A DNA stretch of 32,493 nt from Candidatus Odyssella sp. GTDB lineage: Bacteria; Pseudomonadota; Alphaproteobacteria; Paracaedibacterales; CAITNM01. This document shows, one piece after another, positions 26,201-32,493 of the stretch. Numbering within the stretch: position 1 is the stretch's first letter; every line of letters begins with the position of its first letter. Location: the NCBI GenBank assembly GCA_020726185.1, contig DYTB01000017.1, forward strand, positions 1 to 32,493, given 5' to 3'. The position numbers were made by a program, and so were the translations under genes. The notes under the pieces are model-generated. The model was given only the letters and a program-made list of their open reading frames with translations. It was not told the DNA's origin and ran no database searches.

Positions 26201-26807
26201 AATTTTCATTGATATGCACAAAGAAGGGGCCTCGTTCCGTTCTCTAATGCATAACTTTGCTATGGCCATTTCTATTGGTTTGCAATATGGCGTTCCACTA
26301 GAAGAATATGTAGAAGCCTTTACATTCACTCGTTTTGAACCATCAGGAATGGTTGAAGGAAACGATTGGGTTAAAATTGCAACGTCAATTCTAGACTACA
26401 TTTTCCGTGATTTGGCTATTAACTACTTAAGTCGTCATGATCTTGCGCATGTGCAACCAAGTGACTTAACGCCAGACACAATTGGTGACAGAAGTGACTA
26501 CATGGTTAATCGTCAGAATGAAAATGAAGAACCATTATTAGTAGAAACAACAGTGAGTATTTCTGATGAGATCACTTCAATGGATGGATATACAGAGAGC
26601 GTTGAAGTTAAAGCCACTGGCACTTATGGTGCTTCAAATGTTGTATCTTACGCATCTTCATCAAAGCGAAAAGCAGAGAAATCTACTCAAGCAAAGCTGC
26701 AAGGCTACGAAGGTGATTCATGTGGTGAATGTGGCAACTTCACTATGGTTCGTAATGGTACGTGTTTAAAATGCGTAACATGTGGTTCTACTAGTGGTTG
26801 TTCTTAA
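23229..26807 (+). CDS. nrdJ: Adenosylcobalamin-dependent (class II) ribonucleotide reductase
   Basis: NrdJ makes all four deoxyribonucleotides without oxygen, generating its radical from adenosylcobalamin. The 1192-residue length fits the long alphaproteobacterial class II enzymes. Key features are [20 protein letters not shown] (about 210-230), the active-site loop NPCSE (N466, C468, E470) with [12 protein letters not shown], the [21 protein letters not shown] loop near 662-682 that forms part of the substrate site, and the Cys-rich C-terminal tail [18 protein letters not shown] (1165 on), ending GCS, which supplies reducing equivalents. GAGG stands before the ATG. No class I nrdAB is in the window; this may be the sole enzyme. 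Confidence 0.97.
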   Translation: MKIHRRFTVAGQSPYEGIDFRLTTSEIKNPDGSVVFLQENIEVPAHWSQVASDVIAQKYFRKAGIPDDLVTVKEDDVPVWLQRRKAKAGSSVRSERSAKEVFSRLAGTWTYWGWKNGYFDLEEDARTFYDEMQYMLCMQVAAPNSPQWFNTGVYWAYGVDGPAQGHFFVDEKTGQLKQSTSAYERPQPHACFIQSVKDDLVNDGGIMDLWVREARLFKYGSGTGSNFSNLRGFGEKLSGGGYSSGLMSFLRIGDRSAGAIKSGGTTRRAAKMVVLDIDHPDVINFIDWKVIEEQKVAALVTGSKLNQLHLNEIISACINNDLKETDRFDPKTNPALKTTIRAARAVLVPENYIKRAIHMAQLGYTSFPFPSYNTDWDSEAYGTVSGQNSNNTVRVTNAFLESVLENKEWSLTSRTNGEAVKTLPAKELWDKVGFAAWACADPGIQFDTTINEWHTCPNSGRINASNPCSEYMFIDDTACNLASINLVTLYKDGQFDIAAFEHAITLWTVVLEISVLMAQFPSRAIAQLSYDFRTLGLGYGNLGGLLMAMGIAYDSPEGRCIAGALAAILTGVSYRTSALMAKELGAFPGYAKNKDAMIRVMRNHRRAAYGETKNYEGLSILPVPLRASDCAIPGLIEAACQAWDEAVSYGEQFGYRNAQTTCIAPTGTIGLVMDCDTTGVEPDFALVKFKKLAGGGYFKIINQMVPSALKVLGYTPEQMLEISNYAVGYASLENAPAINHTSLKAKGFTNKELTAISTVLKSAFDIKFVFNKYTLGEDFCKNTLKLTDDQLCDPSFDMLTHLGFSKQDIEDANTYCCGTMTLEGAPHLKIEHLPVFDCANPCGRIGKRFLSFDSHIEMMAAVQPFISGAISKTVNMPAQATVEDCQSAYMKSWRLCLKANALYRDGSKLSQPLSSISFDEDEAEEIAQMPQTQKAQVVAEKIVERIIERVVYESKRQKLPNRRGGYTQKAVVGGHKIYIRTGEYIDGKLGEIFIDMHKEGASFRSLMHNFAMAISIGLQYGVPLEEYVEAFTFTRFEPSGMVEGNDWVKIATSILDYIFRDLAINYLSRHDLAHVQPSDLTPDTIGDRSDYMVNRQNENEEPLLVETTVSISDEITSMDGYTESVEVKATGTYGASNVVSYASSSKRKAEKSTQAKLQGYEGDSCGECGNFTMVRNGTCLKCVTCGSTSGCS

Positions 26808-26819
26808 AATACTTGGGAT

Positions 26820-26846
26820 CTGTCCTGCTATTTACTAGCGGGACAG
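26820..26846 (+). terminator. Hairpin after nrdJ
   Basis: CTGTCCTGCTA (26820-26830) pairs with TAGCGGGACAG (26836-26846) over a 5-base loop with one G-U pair, 13 bases after the nrdJ stop. It lacks a T run, so it is terminator-like or an mRNA-stabilising end rather than a canonical terminator. Confidence 0.45.
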
Positions 26847-26915
26847 ACGCAACGAAACTTATTAATTCGCGAGATTTACGCTAATACTATGACCTGAAGC
26901 ATGATAGGAAAATGT

Positions 26916-27503
26916 ATGGAACCACTCAACACAGAATTAGTTGTTATTGTAATTGCCTTATGCACCTATTTTTTTGCAGCAATTCCTTTTGGTTTGGTAT
27001 TTGCAAAAATTGCTGGTCTTGGAGATATTAGAAAAATTGGTTCAGGCAATATTGGTGCAACAAACGTTCTGCGCTCAGGTAATAAAAAAATTGCAGCGCT
27101 GACACTGATTTTTGATGCATTGAAGGGTTCTTTAGCTGTGCTAGTTAGCTCGTACTTTATTCCAGGACATGAGTATACCATTGGTTTTTTAGCAATCTTT
27201 GCTCACATTTTCCCGGTGTATTTAAAATTCAAAGGCGGGAAGGGTGTCGCTACGACTTTAGGAGTTTACTTAGCCTGGGACCCAACTTTTGGTTTGCTGG
27301 TTTTGACAACGTGGTTGCTTACTGCGAAACTATTTAAAGTTTCTTCACTATCTGCGCTTGTGGCAGCTTTATTAGCTCCATTCTTCGCCTATTTTCTTGG
27401 GGTTGATTCTGCTGTTATTCCTTTTACAGCTTTAATTGCAGCGACTCTTTTGTATACGCACCGTGATAATATTAAAAGACTTGTAACAAACAAGAATCAG
27501 TAA
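26916..27503 (+). CDS. plsY: Acyl-phosphate glycerol-3-phosphate acyltransferase
   Basis: PlsY transfers acyl from acyl-phosphate to glycerol-3-phosphate, the first step of membrane phospholipid synthesis. Membrane segments match the family, and all three active-site loops are present: GSGNIGATNVLRSG, FKGGKGVATTLG preceded by HIFPVYLKF, and the C-terminal THRDNIKRL. The 5-residue longer start at 26901 (MIGKCMEPLN) is possible; I prefer ATG 26916 because AGGAAA stands just before it. It lies between nrdJ and the adenosyltransferase gene, which starts only 11 bp after its stop. Confidence 0.95.
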   Translation: MEPLNTELVVIVIALCTYFFAAIPFGLVFAKIAGLGDIRKIGSGNIGATNVLRSGNKKIAALTLIFDALKGSLAVLVSSYFIPGHEYTIGFLAIFAHIFPVYLKFKGGKGVATTLGVYLAWDPTFGLLVLTTWLLTAKLFKVSSLSALVAALLAPFFAYFLGVDSAVIPFTALIAATLLYTHRDNIKRLVTNKNQ

Positions 27504-27514
27504 TTTCATAAAAT

Positions 27515-28063
27515 ATGGTACAGCTTACACACATTTATACCCGATCTGGAGATACAGGCAGAGCATCTCTCGGTGATGGCACAAGACGAAAAAAATCTGA
27601 TGTTCGCTTTGAAACCATAGGAAATGTTGATGAAGTTAATGCCTATTGTGGATTAATTGCAGTAGAGTTACCGACAGCGCTTCAAAAACTAATCACGCAT
27701 ATCCAAAATGATTTATTTGATTTGGGCGCTGACTTGGCTGTTCCGCAAGGAGAAGCGTTGCGTATTGGCAATAATCATGTAGAATTCTTGGAAAAACAAA
27801 TTGATGTATTTAATGACGCTTTGAACCCATTGGATTCCTTTGTGCTTCCAGGGGGCACCAAAGCTAGTGCTTTGATGCACGTAGCGCGAACTGTTGTTCG
27901 TAGAGCAGAACGAAGCATGGTGCTTTTGAATGAATATGAGCTTGTTAACGGTAATGCATTAAAATATTTGAATCGGTTGTCTGACCTATTATTTGTTTTA
28001 TGCCGTCACTTGAATGACAATGGAAAGCTAGATGTACTCTGGGTTCCAGGGGCTAATAGGTAA
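27515..28063 (+). CDS. PduO-type cob(I)alamin adenosyltransferase
   Basis: This enzyme transfers the adenosyl group of ATP to cob(I)alamin, giving the coenzyme needed by NrdJ. The 182-residue protein has the PduO/ATR signature YTRSGDTGRASLGDGTRRKK (8-27), then IGNVDEVNAYCGL (35-47), FVLPGGTKASALMHVARTVVRRAERSM and YLNRLSDLLFVLCR (about 150-163). Its close position behind nrdJ and plsY fits a coenzyme-supply role for the reductase. There is no obvious Shine-Dalgarno before ATG 27515, and translation may be coupled to plsY. Confidence 0.94.
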   Translation: MVQLTHIYTRSGDTGRASLGDGTRRKKSDVRFETIGNVDEVNAYCGLIAVELPTALQKLITHIQNDLFDLGADLAVPQGEALRIGNNHVEFLEKQIDVFNDALNPLDSFVLPGGTKASALMHVARTVVRRAERSMVLLNEYELVNGNALKYLNRLSDLLFVLCRHLNDNGKLDVLWVPGANR

Positions 28064-28095
28064 ACTATAAAATAGGGTTTTCACTCATACTTAAG

Positions 28096-28172
28096 TGGTC
28101 GGGACGAGAGGATTTGAACCTCCGGCATCCAGTACCCAAAACTGGCGCGCTACCAGGCTGCGCTACGTCCCG
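28096..28172 (-). tRNA. tRNA-Pro (anticodon UGG)
   Basis: The minus strand folds as a 77-nt cloverleaf: acceptor CGGGACG with CGTCCCG, discriminator A and encoded CCA; anticodon stem CCAGT/ACTGG with loop TTTGGGT (anticodon TGG); T-arm with GGTTCGAATCC. It lies antisense to nothing and upstream of znuA. Confidence 0.95.
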
Positions 28173-28322
28173 AACAGATTACACAATATCTAAAAAAAAC
28201 CGATTTGCCAAGAGAAATACTGAAATCACAACAAAAAAAACAGCAAACGCTGCAAAAATATACCATTAGATTCTATAGCGACTGTGCTAATATCTTTTAA
28301 AGTCGGTATTTGAAAGGTATTC

Positions 28323-29285
28323 ATGAGGAAAAAATTAGTATTTTTAGCTGTTGGGGTTGTTGCTGCTGTTTTATTTTTTAACGCGTCTTCTACAAGGGCA
28401 ACCACTGACGAAATTGTTGTTTCTATAAAACCTTTGCACAGCTTAGTTTGTGCGCTCACTAAAAGTATTACGAATCCTACCTTATTGTTAGATGGAAGCA
28501 CGTCTCCTCATCATACTCAGTTGGTACCTTCACAAGTGCTGGCTATGAAAAATGCAAAAATACTAATTTGGGTTGGTCCTGCTTATGAACAGCCACTCTT
28601 TAAACACGTGAAACAACTGGAAAACAATGTTTTAACATTACAAGATGATTCATCTATTAAACTGAAACCGCTTCGCTCTGGAACATTTTGGGATGAAAAA
28701 TCATGTTGTGCTCATGATCATCACAAAGATCACGACCATCATCATCATGAAAAATCTGATGCGACTAATCCAGATGGGCATATATGGTTAGACCCTTTAA
28801 TGATGACACAAGTGGTAGATGTTGTTTTGCAGCATTTAAAAAAACTATACCCAAATCATCAAGGGCTATTAAGCAGAAACGCAAATGATTACAAGAAACG
28901 TTTAGAAGTCCTGCATCAAGATTTATTAAAGAAAATGAAGCCTTACAAAGGTAAAACGTACATTATTCAGCACGATGGTAATCAATATTTTGATAACGCT
29001 TACAAAGTGAAAACAATAGCAACCATTTCAATTGACCCAAGCATTCCTCCAAGTGCTGGGCATATACTAAAAATTCGAAAAGCCATTAGTGACGGAAAAA
29101 TTCACCCTAGGTGTTTATATGCAGAACGACAACTGGATGGAGCATTAGCAAGAAGCTACGCAGACACACTGAAGCTACCATTTGCTGTTGTTGATTATTT
29201 AGGAGCAGACGTCCCTGCAGGGGAAGATGCTTACAAAGCACTAATGAACGCGTATGTAAACGCATTCATTGAAGAAATTAAATAA
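28323..29285 (+). CDS. znuA: Zinc ABC transporter periplasmic binding protein
   Basis: ZnuA captures Zn2+ in the periplasm for the ZnuBC importer. The 320-residue protein has a signal peptide (KLVFLAVGVVAAVLFFNASS) and the cluster A-I metal site: H63 in SPHHTQLVPSQ, H153 in DGHIWLDP, H217 in IIQHDGNQYF and probably E268 in LYAERQLD. A His/Asp-rich loop at 131-142 (HDHHKDHDHHHH) is the zinc-specific extra loop of ZnuA. Shine-Dalgarno GAAAGG lies 5-10 bases before the ATG. znuB, znuC and zur are not in the window; the gene stands alone between two opposite-strand tRNA genes. Confidence 0.93.
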   Translation: MRKKLVFLAVGVVAAVLFFNASSTRATTDEIVVSIKPLHSLVCALTKSITNPTLLLDGSTSPHHTQLVPSQVLAMKNAKILIWVGPAYEQPLFKHVKQLENNVLTLQDDSSIKLKPLRSGTFWDEKSCCAHDHHKDHDHHHHEKSDATNPDGHIWLDPLMMTQVVDVVLQHLKKLYPNHQGLLSRNANDYKKRLEVLHQDLLKKMKPYKGKTYIIQHDGNQYFDNAYKVKTIATISIDPSIPPSAGHILKIRKAISDGKIHPRCLYAERQLDGALARSYADTLKLPFAVVDYLGADVPAGEDAYKALMNAYVNAFIEEIK

Positions 29286-29294
29286 AACATAGAG

Positions 29295-29371
29295 TGGTGG
29301 GCCCGACAGGACTCGAACCTGTGACATCCCCGTTATGAGCGGGGGGTTCTAACCAACTGAACTACAGGCCC
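29295..29371 (-). tRNA. tRNA with CAU anticodon, tRNA-Ile2 favoured over elongator Met
   Basis: 77-nt cloverleaf on the minus strand: acceptor GGGCCTG with CGGGCCC (one G-U pair), discriminator A and encoded CCA; D stem GTTC/GAAC; anticodon stem CCCCG/CGGGG around CTCATAA (anticodon CAT); T-arm ACAGGTTCGAGTCCTGT. The paired first base excludes initiator tRNA. The GGGCC acceptor leans towards the lysidine-modified Ile2 tRNA, but elongator Met is not excluded. Confidence 0.9.
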
Positions 29372-29475
29372 AACGTAAGAAATATGCCCCAAATCAGCGT
29401 GTTGGTCAATATTTCTGTTGGTAACCTTTGTGAGTTATATTCTACCCCTTGCATTTATAGGTGGTTGCGATAGGG

Positions 29476-29501
29476 TATAAGCACTTTATTTAGTGCTTAT
29501 A
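29476..29501. repeat. 10-bp perfect hairpin directly before the polA start
   Basis: TATAAGCACT (29476-29485) and AGTGCTTATA (29492-29501) flank a 6-base loop. The stem ends five bases before the polA ATG at 29507 and no Shine-Dalgarno lies between, so it would block initiation if it forms in the mRNA. It might instead be a protein-binding palindrome. Confidence 0.5.
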
Positions 29502-29506
29502 ATCTA

Positions 29507-32194
29507 ATGACCCTGCATCTTGTTGATGGCTCCGGCTATATTTTTCGTGCGTATTATGCATTACCACCTCTTACTAGTCCCACTGGTACGCCTGTGGGTG
29601 CTGTATATGGTTTTTGCAATATGCTGCACCGACTTATTGAAAAAGTTGATGGCAATCGCTTATTGGTGATTTTTGACGCAGGTCGTAAAACCTTTCGCCA
29701 AGATATTTATCCAGAATACAAAGCCCACAGACCACCTCCACCTGATGATTTAATTCCTCAATTTTCACTTATTCGCCAAGCTTGCATTGCGTTTGGTGTG
29801 CCAATGGTTGAATTGCCAGGTTTTGAAGCAGATGACTTAATAGCAGCCTACGCTAAAGCCTGCATTGCCAAAGGTGATAAGACTCAAATTATCTCCGCTG
29901 ATAAAGACCTTATGCAGTTGTTACGTCCTGGGGTTACCATGTGGGACCCCATGAAAAACAAACCGATTGATGAACAGGTCGTGTTTGAAAAATTTGGGGT
30001 GACCCCCGATAAGGTTATTGATGTGCAGGCCCTGTGTGGTGACAGCAGTGATAATATTCCAGGTGTTCCAGGTTTTGGCCCAAAAACAGCGGCGGAACTT
30101 ATTCAAACTTTTGGAAGTTTAGAAAATCTATTAGAGAAAATTTCAGAAATTAAACAGCCACGTCGCCGCGATCTGCTAACAGAACACGCTGAACTTGCTC
30201 GTATATCAAAAAAATTAGTCACGTTAGATGATAACGCGTCATTGCCTGTTGCTTATAGCGAAATTGCACCGGTTGAAAGAAAATTTGAACAGCGTGATAG
30301 CTTTTTAAAAGAGCTTGGTTTCTTAAGCTTAATGAAGCGTTTGCAAATGGCAGATGGCTATTTTGAAGCATCTAAACCAACCGCTCAATCTGTTGATTAC
30401 ACATGCATCACCGATATTGATACGTTAAAGCAGTGGATCGATGAAGCGACCTCCGTTGGGAAAGTTGTGATTGATTGTGAAACAACTTCCCTTAATGCCA
30501 TGCAGGCAAAGCTTGTTGGTTTATCTTTGGGGATCCCAATTGATTCTGGTTATAAAGCGGCTTATGTGCCTTTTGCTCATCAAACAGAAGGGCGCCAAAT
30601 TCCCCTTGATGCGGCAAAAACATTGCTACAACCTTTTCTGGAAAACGCTGCCATTTTGAAAATCGGGCATAATTTGAAATATGACCTGTTAGTACTTCGT
30701 CAACATGGTTTTGAAGTGAATACGCTCGATGATACTATGCTGATGTCTTATGTTTTGCATGGTGGTGAACATGGCCATGGAATGGACGAATTAGCCCTTA
30801 AATATTTAAACAGAACCACTATTACGTTTGCTGAAGTGGCCGGTAAGGGCAAAGCCCAAAAAACCTTCGATATGGTTGAAATTCCAATCGCTACAACTTA
30901 CGCAGCAGAAGACGCAGAAATAACTGGGTTGCTGTGCAACACATTCAAGCCTGAACTTAGTAAAAACCAAGTAAGCGCTGTTTATGAATTAACCGAACGT
31001 CCGCTAATCCCTGTTATTGTTTCAATGGAAGAAGCTGGTGTGTGTGTAGATTCAAACTGGTTAAAGCATTTAGGGCAAGATTTTTCTAAACGCATGAGTG
31101 AATTAACGCAAGAAATTTATACATTTGCGGACTGTGAATTCAACATTGCATCACCGGCGCAGCTTGGGGAAATTTTATTTGATAAGCAAAAACTGCCAGG
31201 CGCCAAAAAAACTAAAACAGGTGCCTATAGTACCGATGTGGATGTTCTAGAAAAGCTGGTTGCACAGGGACATGCATTACCTGAAAAAGTATTAGCATGG
31301 CGCGGACTTGCTAAGTTAAATTTTACCTATGTTGAAGGCTTGTTAAACGCAATTAACCCAACAACAGGTCGTGTACACACCAGTTATTCTATGGTGGGTG
31401 CGGCTACTGGCAGGTTGTCATCATCTGATCCAAATTTACAAAACATTCCTATTAAAAATGAAGATGGACGAAAAATCCGCCAGGCATTTATTGCAAAGCC
31501 TGTTCACAAGCTTGTAAGTCTTGATTATTCACAAATCGAATTACGGCTTTTGGCACATTTTGCTGATGTACCAACATTGCAGCAGGCATTTTTAAATGGG
31601 GAAGATATTCACACTCGCACTGCATCAGATGTGTTTGGGGTGCCCATGACCCACGTTACGCCACAGCTTCGCAGGCGTGCTAAGGTTGTGAACTTTGGTA
31701 TCATCTACGGTATTAGCGCATTTGGTTTGGCAAGACAACTTGGCACTTCTAATCAGGAAGCTAGTCAAATGATCAACGCCTATTTTGCGCGCTATCCTGG
31801 TATTGATGCGTATATTCGAAGTTACCATCGACAAGCGCGTGAACAAGGCTTTGTTACCACTCTTATGAGTCGTAAAATTCATACTCCAGGAATTCTTGAT
31901 AAAAATGGCATGGTTCGCCAGTTTGCTGAACGTCAGGCAATCAATGCGCCGCTTCAGGGTAGTAATGCAGATATTATTAAACGAGCAATGATCAAAATTC
32001 ATGGGTTTTTAAAATCATCCTCAACAAAATTATTGTTGCAAGTGCATGATGAATTGATTTTTGAAATACCAGAACACGATGTCGCAGATGTTGCACCTAA
32101 ATTAAAAGAAATGATGGAAAATATTGTGCAACTTAAAGTTCCGCTAGTTGTTGATATTGGCATTGGTGATAATTGGGACGCTGCCCATGGGTGA
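29507..32194 (+). CDS. polA: DNA polymerase I
   Basis: PolA fills gaps and removes RNA primers in replication and repair. The 895-residue protein has all three domains: 5'-nuclease (LVDGSGYIFRAYYALPPLTS, then FRQDIYPEYKAHR and DSSDNIPGVPGFGPKTA), 3'-5' exonuclease with DxE (D323, E325 in VIDCETTSL) and HNLKYDLL, and a family A polymerase with motif A D673 (DYSQIELRL), motif B (RRAKVVNFGIIYG) and motif C D848 (QVHDEL). The proofreading site seems intact. The last codons overlap hemW by 8 bases. The leader contains the 29476-29501 hairpin. Confidence 0.97.
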   Translation: MTLHLVDGSGYIFRAYYALPPLTSPTGTPVGAVYGFCNMLHRLIEKVDGNRLLVIFDAGRKTFRQDIYPEYKAHRPPPPDDLIPQFSLIRQACIAFGVPMVELPGFEADDLIAAYAKACIAKGDKTQIISADKDLMQLLRPGVTMWDPMKNKPIDEQVVFEKFGVTPDKVIDVQALCGDSSDNIPGVPGFGPKTAAELIQTFGSLENLLEKISEIKQPRRRDLLTEHAELARISKKLVTLDDNASLPVAYSEIAPVERKFEQRDSFLKELGFLSLMKRLQMADGYFEASKPTAQSVDYTCITDIDTLKQWIDEATSVGKVVIDCETTSLNAMQAKLVGLSLGIPIDSGYKAAYVPFAHQTEGRQIPLDAAKTLLQPFLENAAILKIGHNLKYDLLVLRQHGFEVNTLDDTMLMSYVLHGGEHGHGMDELALKYLNRTTITFAEVAGKGKAQKTFDMVEIPIATTYAAEDAEITGLLCNTFKPELSKNQVSAVYELTERPLIPVIVSMEEAGVCVDSNWLKHLGQDFSKRMSELTQEIYTFADCEFNIASPAQLGEILFDKQKLPGAKKTKTGAYSTDVDVLEKLVAQGHALPEKVLAWRGLAKLNFTYVEGLLNAINPTTGRVHTSYSMVGAATGRLSSSDPNLQNIPIKNEDGRKIRQAFIAKPVHKLVSLDYSQIELRLLAHFADVPTLQQAFLNGEDIHTRTASDVFGVPMTHVTPQLRRRAKVVNFGIIYGISAFGLARQLGTSNQEASQMINAYFARYPGIDAYIRSYHRQAREQGFVTTLMSRKIHTPGILDKNGMVRQFAERQAINAPLQGSNADIIKRAMIKIHGFLKSSSTKLLLQVHDELIFEIPEHDVADVAPKLKEMMENIVQLKVPLVVDIGIGDNWDAAHG

Positions 32195-32493
32195 ACCCCA
32201 ACCCATCTCCCTCTATATCCATTGGCCGTTTTGCTTATCAAAATGTCCCTACTGTGATTTCAACAGCCACGTGCGTGAAACGTACGGTGAAAAAGAATGG
32301 CAGCAGGCGCTGTGTGCAGAACTTCAGCGTGTTCGTGATTGGATTGGTCCTAGGATTTTAACGACTATTTTTTTTGGTGGTGGCACACCATCACTTATGC
32401 AGCCACAAACTGTTGAAGCTATCATCAGCGAAGCATGCAAATTATGGTCTACCTCTCCTGACCTTGAAATTACCTTAGAGGCAAACCCCAACA
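32187..32493 (+). CDS. hemW: HemW, radical SAM heme chaperone (5' part only)
   Basis: Starts ATG 32187 in the last codons of polA, in another frame, and runs off the window after 102 codons. The N-terminus has ISLYIHWPFCLSKCPYCDF, with the CxxxCxxC 4Fe-4S/SAM motif typical of HemW/HemN-like radical SAM proteins, then TIFFGGGTPSLM and LEITLEANPN, which match HemW closely. HemW is now thought to be a heme chaperone rather than a coproporphyrinogen oxidase. The 8-base overlap with polA suggests co-transcription and coupled translation. Confidence 0.93.
   Translation, partial: MGEPQPISLYIHWPFCLSKCPYCDFNSHVRETYGEKEWQQALCAELQRVRDWIGPRILTTIFFGGGTPSLMQPQTVEAIISEACKLWSTSPDLEITLEANPN

Noticed and set aside
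28173..28322. Zur box upstream of znuA
   Set aside because: AT-rich sequence there shows no convincing palindrome of the Zur type.
1..32493. CRISPR array, insertion sequence or prophage
   Set aside because: No regular direct repeats, transposase or phage structural genes were found.

Overview
The window is AT-rich, gene-dense bacterial chromosome, most likely from an obligately or facultatively intracellular alphaproteobacterium (Holosporales/Rickettsiales-like). The pointers are an alphaproteobacterial two-cysteine DksA, LpxC (so a Gram-negative envelope), the AmgK-MurU peptidoglycan recycling pair, class II (B12) ribonucleotide reductase, a set of secreted proteins with eukaryote-like features, and much single-lesion gene decay. 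This placement is inference from gene content; no rRNA or phylogenetic marker was analysed.

Layout. 1-585: 5' edge of a minus-strand NlpC/P60-like protein. 776-3051: an exported SAM methyltransferase and an amidohydrolase broken by an amber codon. 3062-4323 (minus): a DUF2975 membrane protein, an Xre regulator and a third membrane protein in one tight operon. 4386-5159 (minus): hemD behind a strong hairpin. 5201-7636 (minus): a long secreted protein with a nuclear-localisation-like basic patch, acidic/serine-rich stretches and five tandem helix-turn-helix-like modules, split by two in-frame stops. 7830-8720: a LysR regulator with a clear terminator, then a small secreted gene broken by an amber codon. 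9249-12417: lpxC diverging from the tsaE-amgK-murU operon. 12468-14489: an exported RAP-domain protein (minus) and a small basic secreted protein (plus). 14574-19206: a compact set of transport-like genes (cyclic-nucleotide domain fused to an SLC13 permease, ABC_sub_bind binding protein, PstS-like binding protein, lytic transglycosylase), three of the four frameshifted. 19257-20705: APH(6)-like kinase and a HAD phosphatase. 20804-22995: dksA, then ada and an M50 protease on the minus strand. 23229-28063: nrdJ, plsY and cob(I)alamin adenosyltransferase. 28096-29371: tRNA-Pro, znuA and a CAU tRNA. 29507-32493: polA and the start of hemW.

How it fits together. The right half is mostly housekeeping. 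NrdJ needs adenosylcobalamin, and the adenosyltransferase two genes downstream makes it. AmgK and MurU return recycled MurNAc to UDP-MurNAc, bypassing the fosfomycin-sensitive MurA step. HemD and HemW are both heme-related. The left half is accessory and decaying: at least seven single-lesion disruptions (TAG, TAA and TGA stops; one-base shifts at T6, A8 and one other site), almost all in secreted or transport genes, while core genes are intact. TAG, TAA and TGA all end intact genes here, so code reassignment does not explain them. They are recent pseudogenes, assembly errors, or in the homopolymer cases possible slippage sites. The most novel candidates are the secreted multi-HTH protein and the secreted RAP protein, both plausible host-directed effectors.
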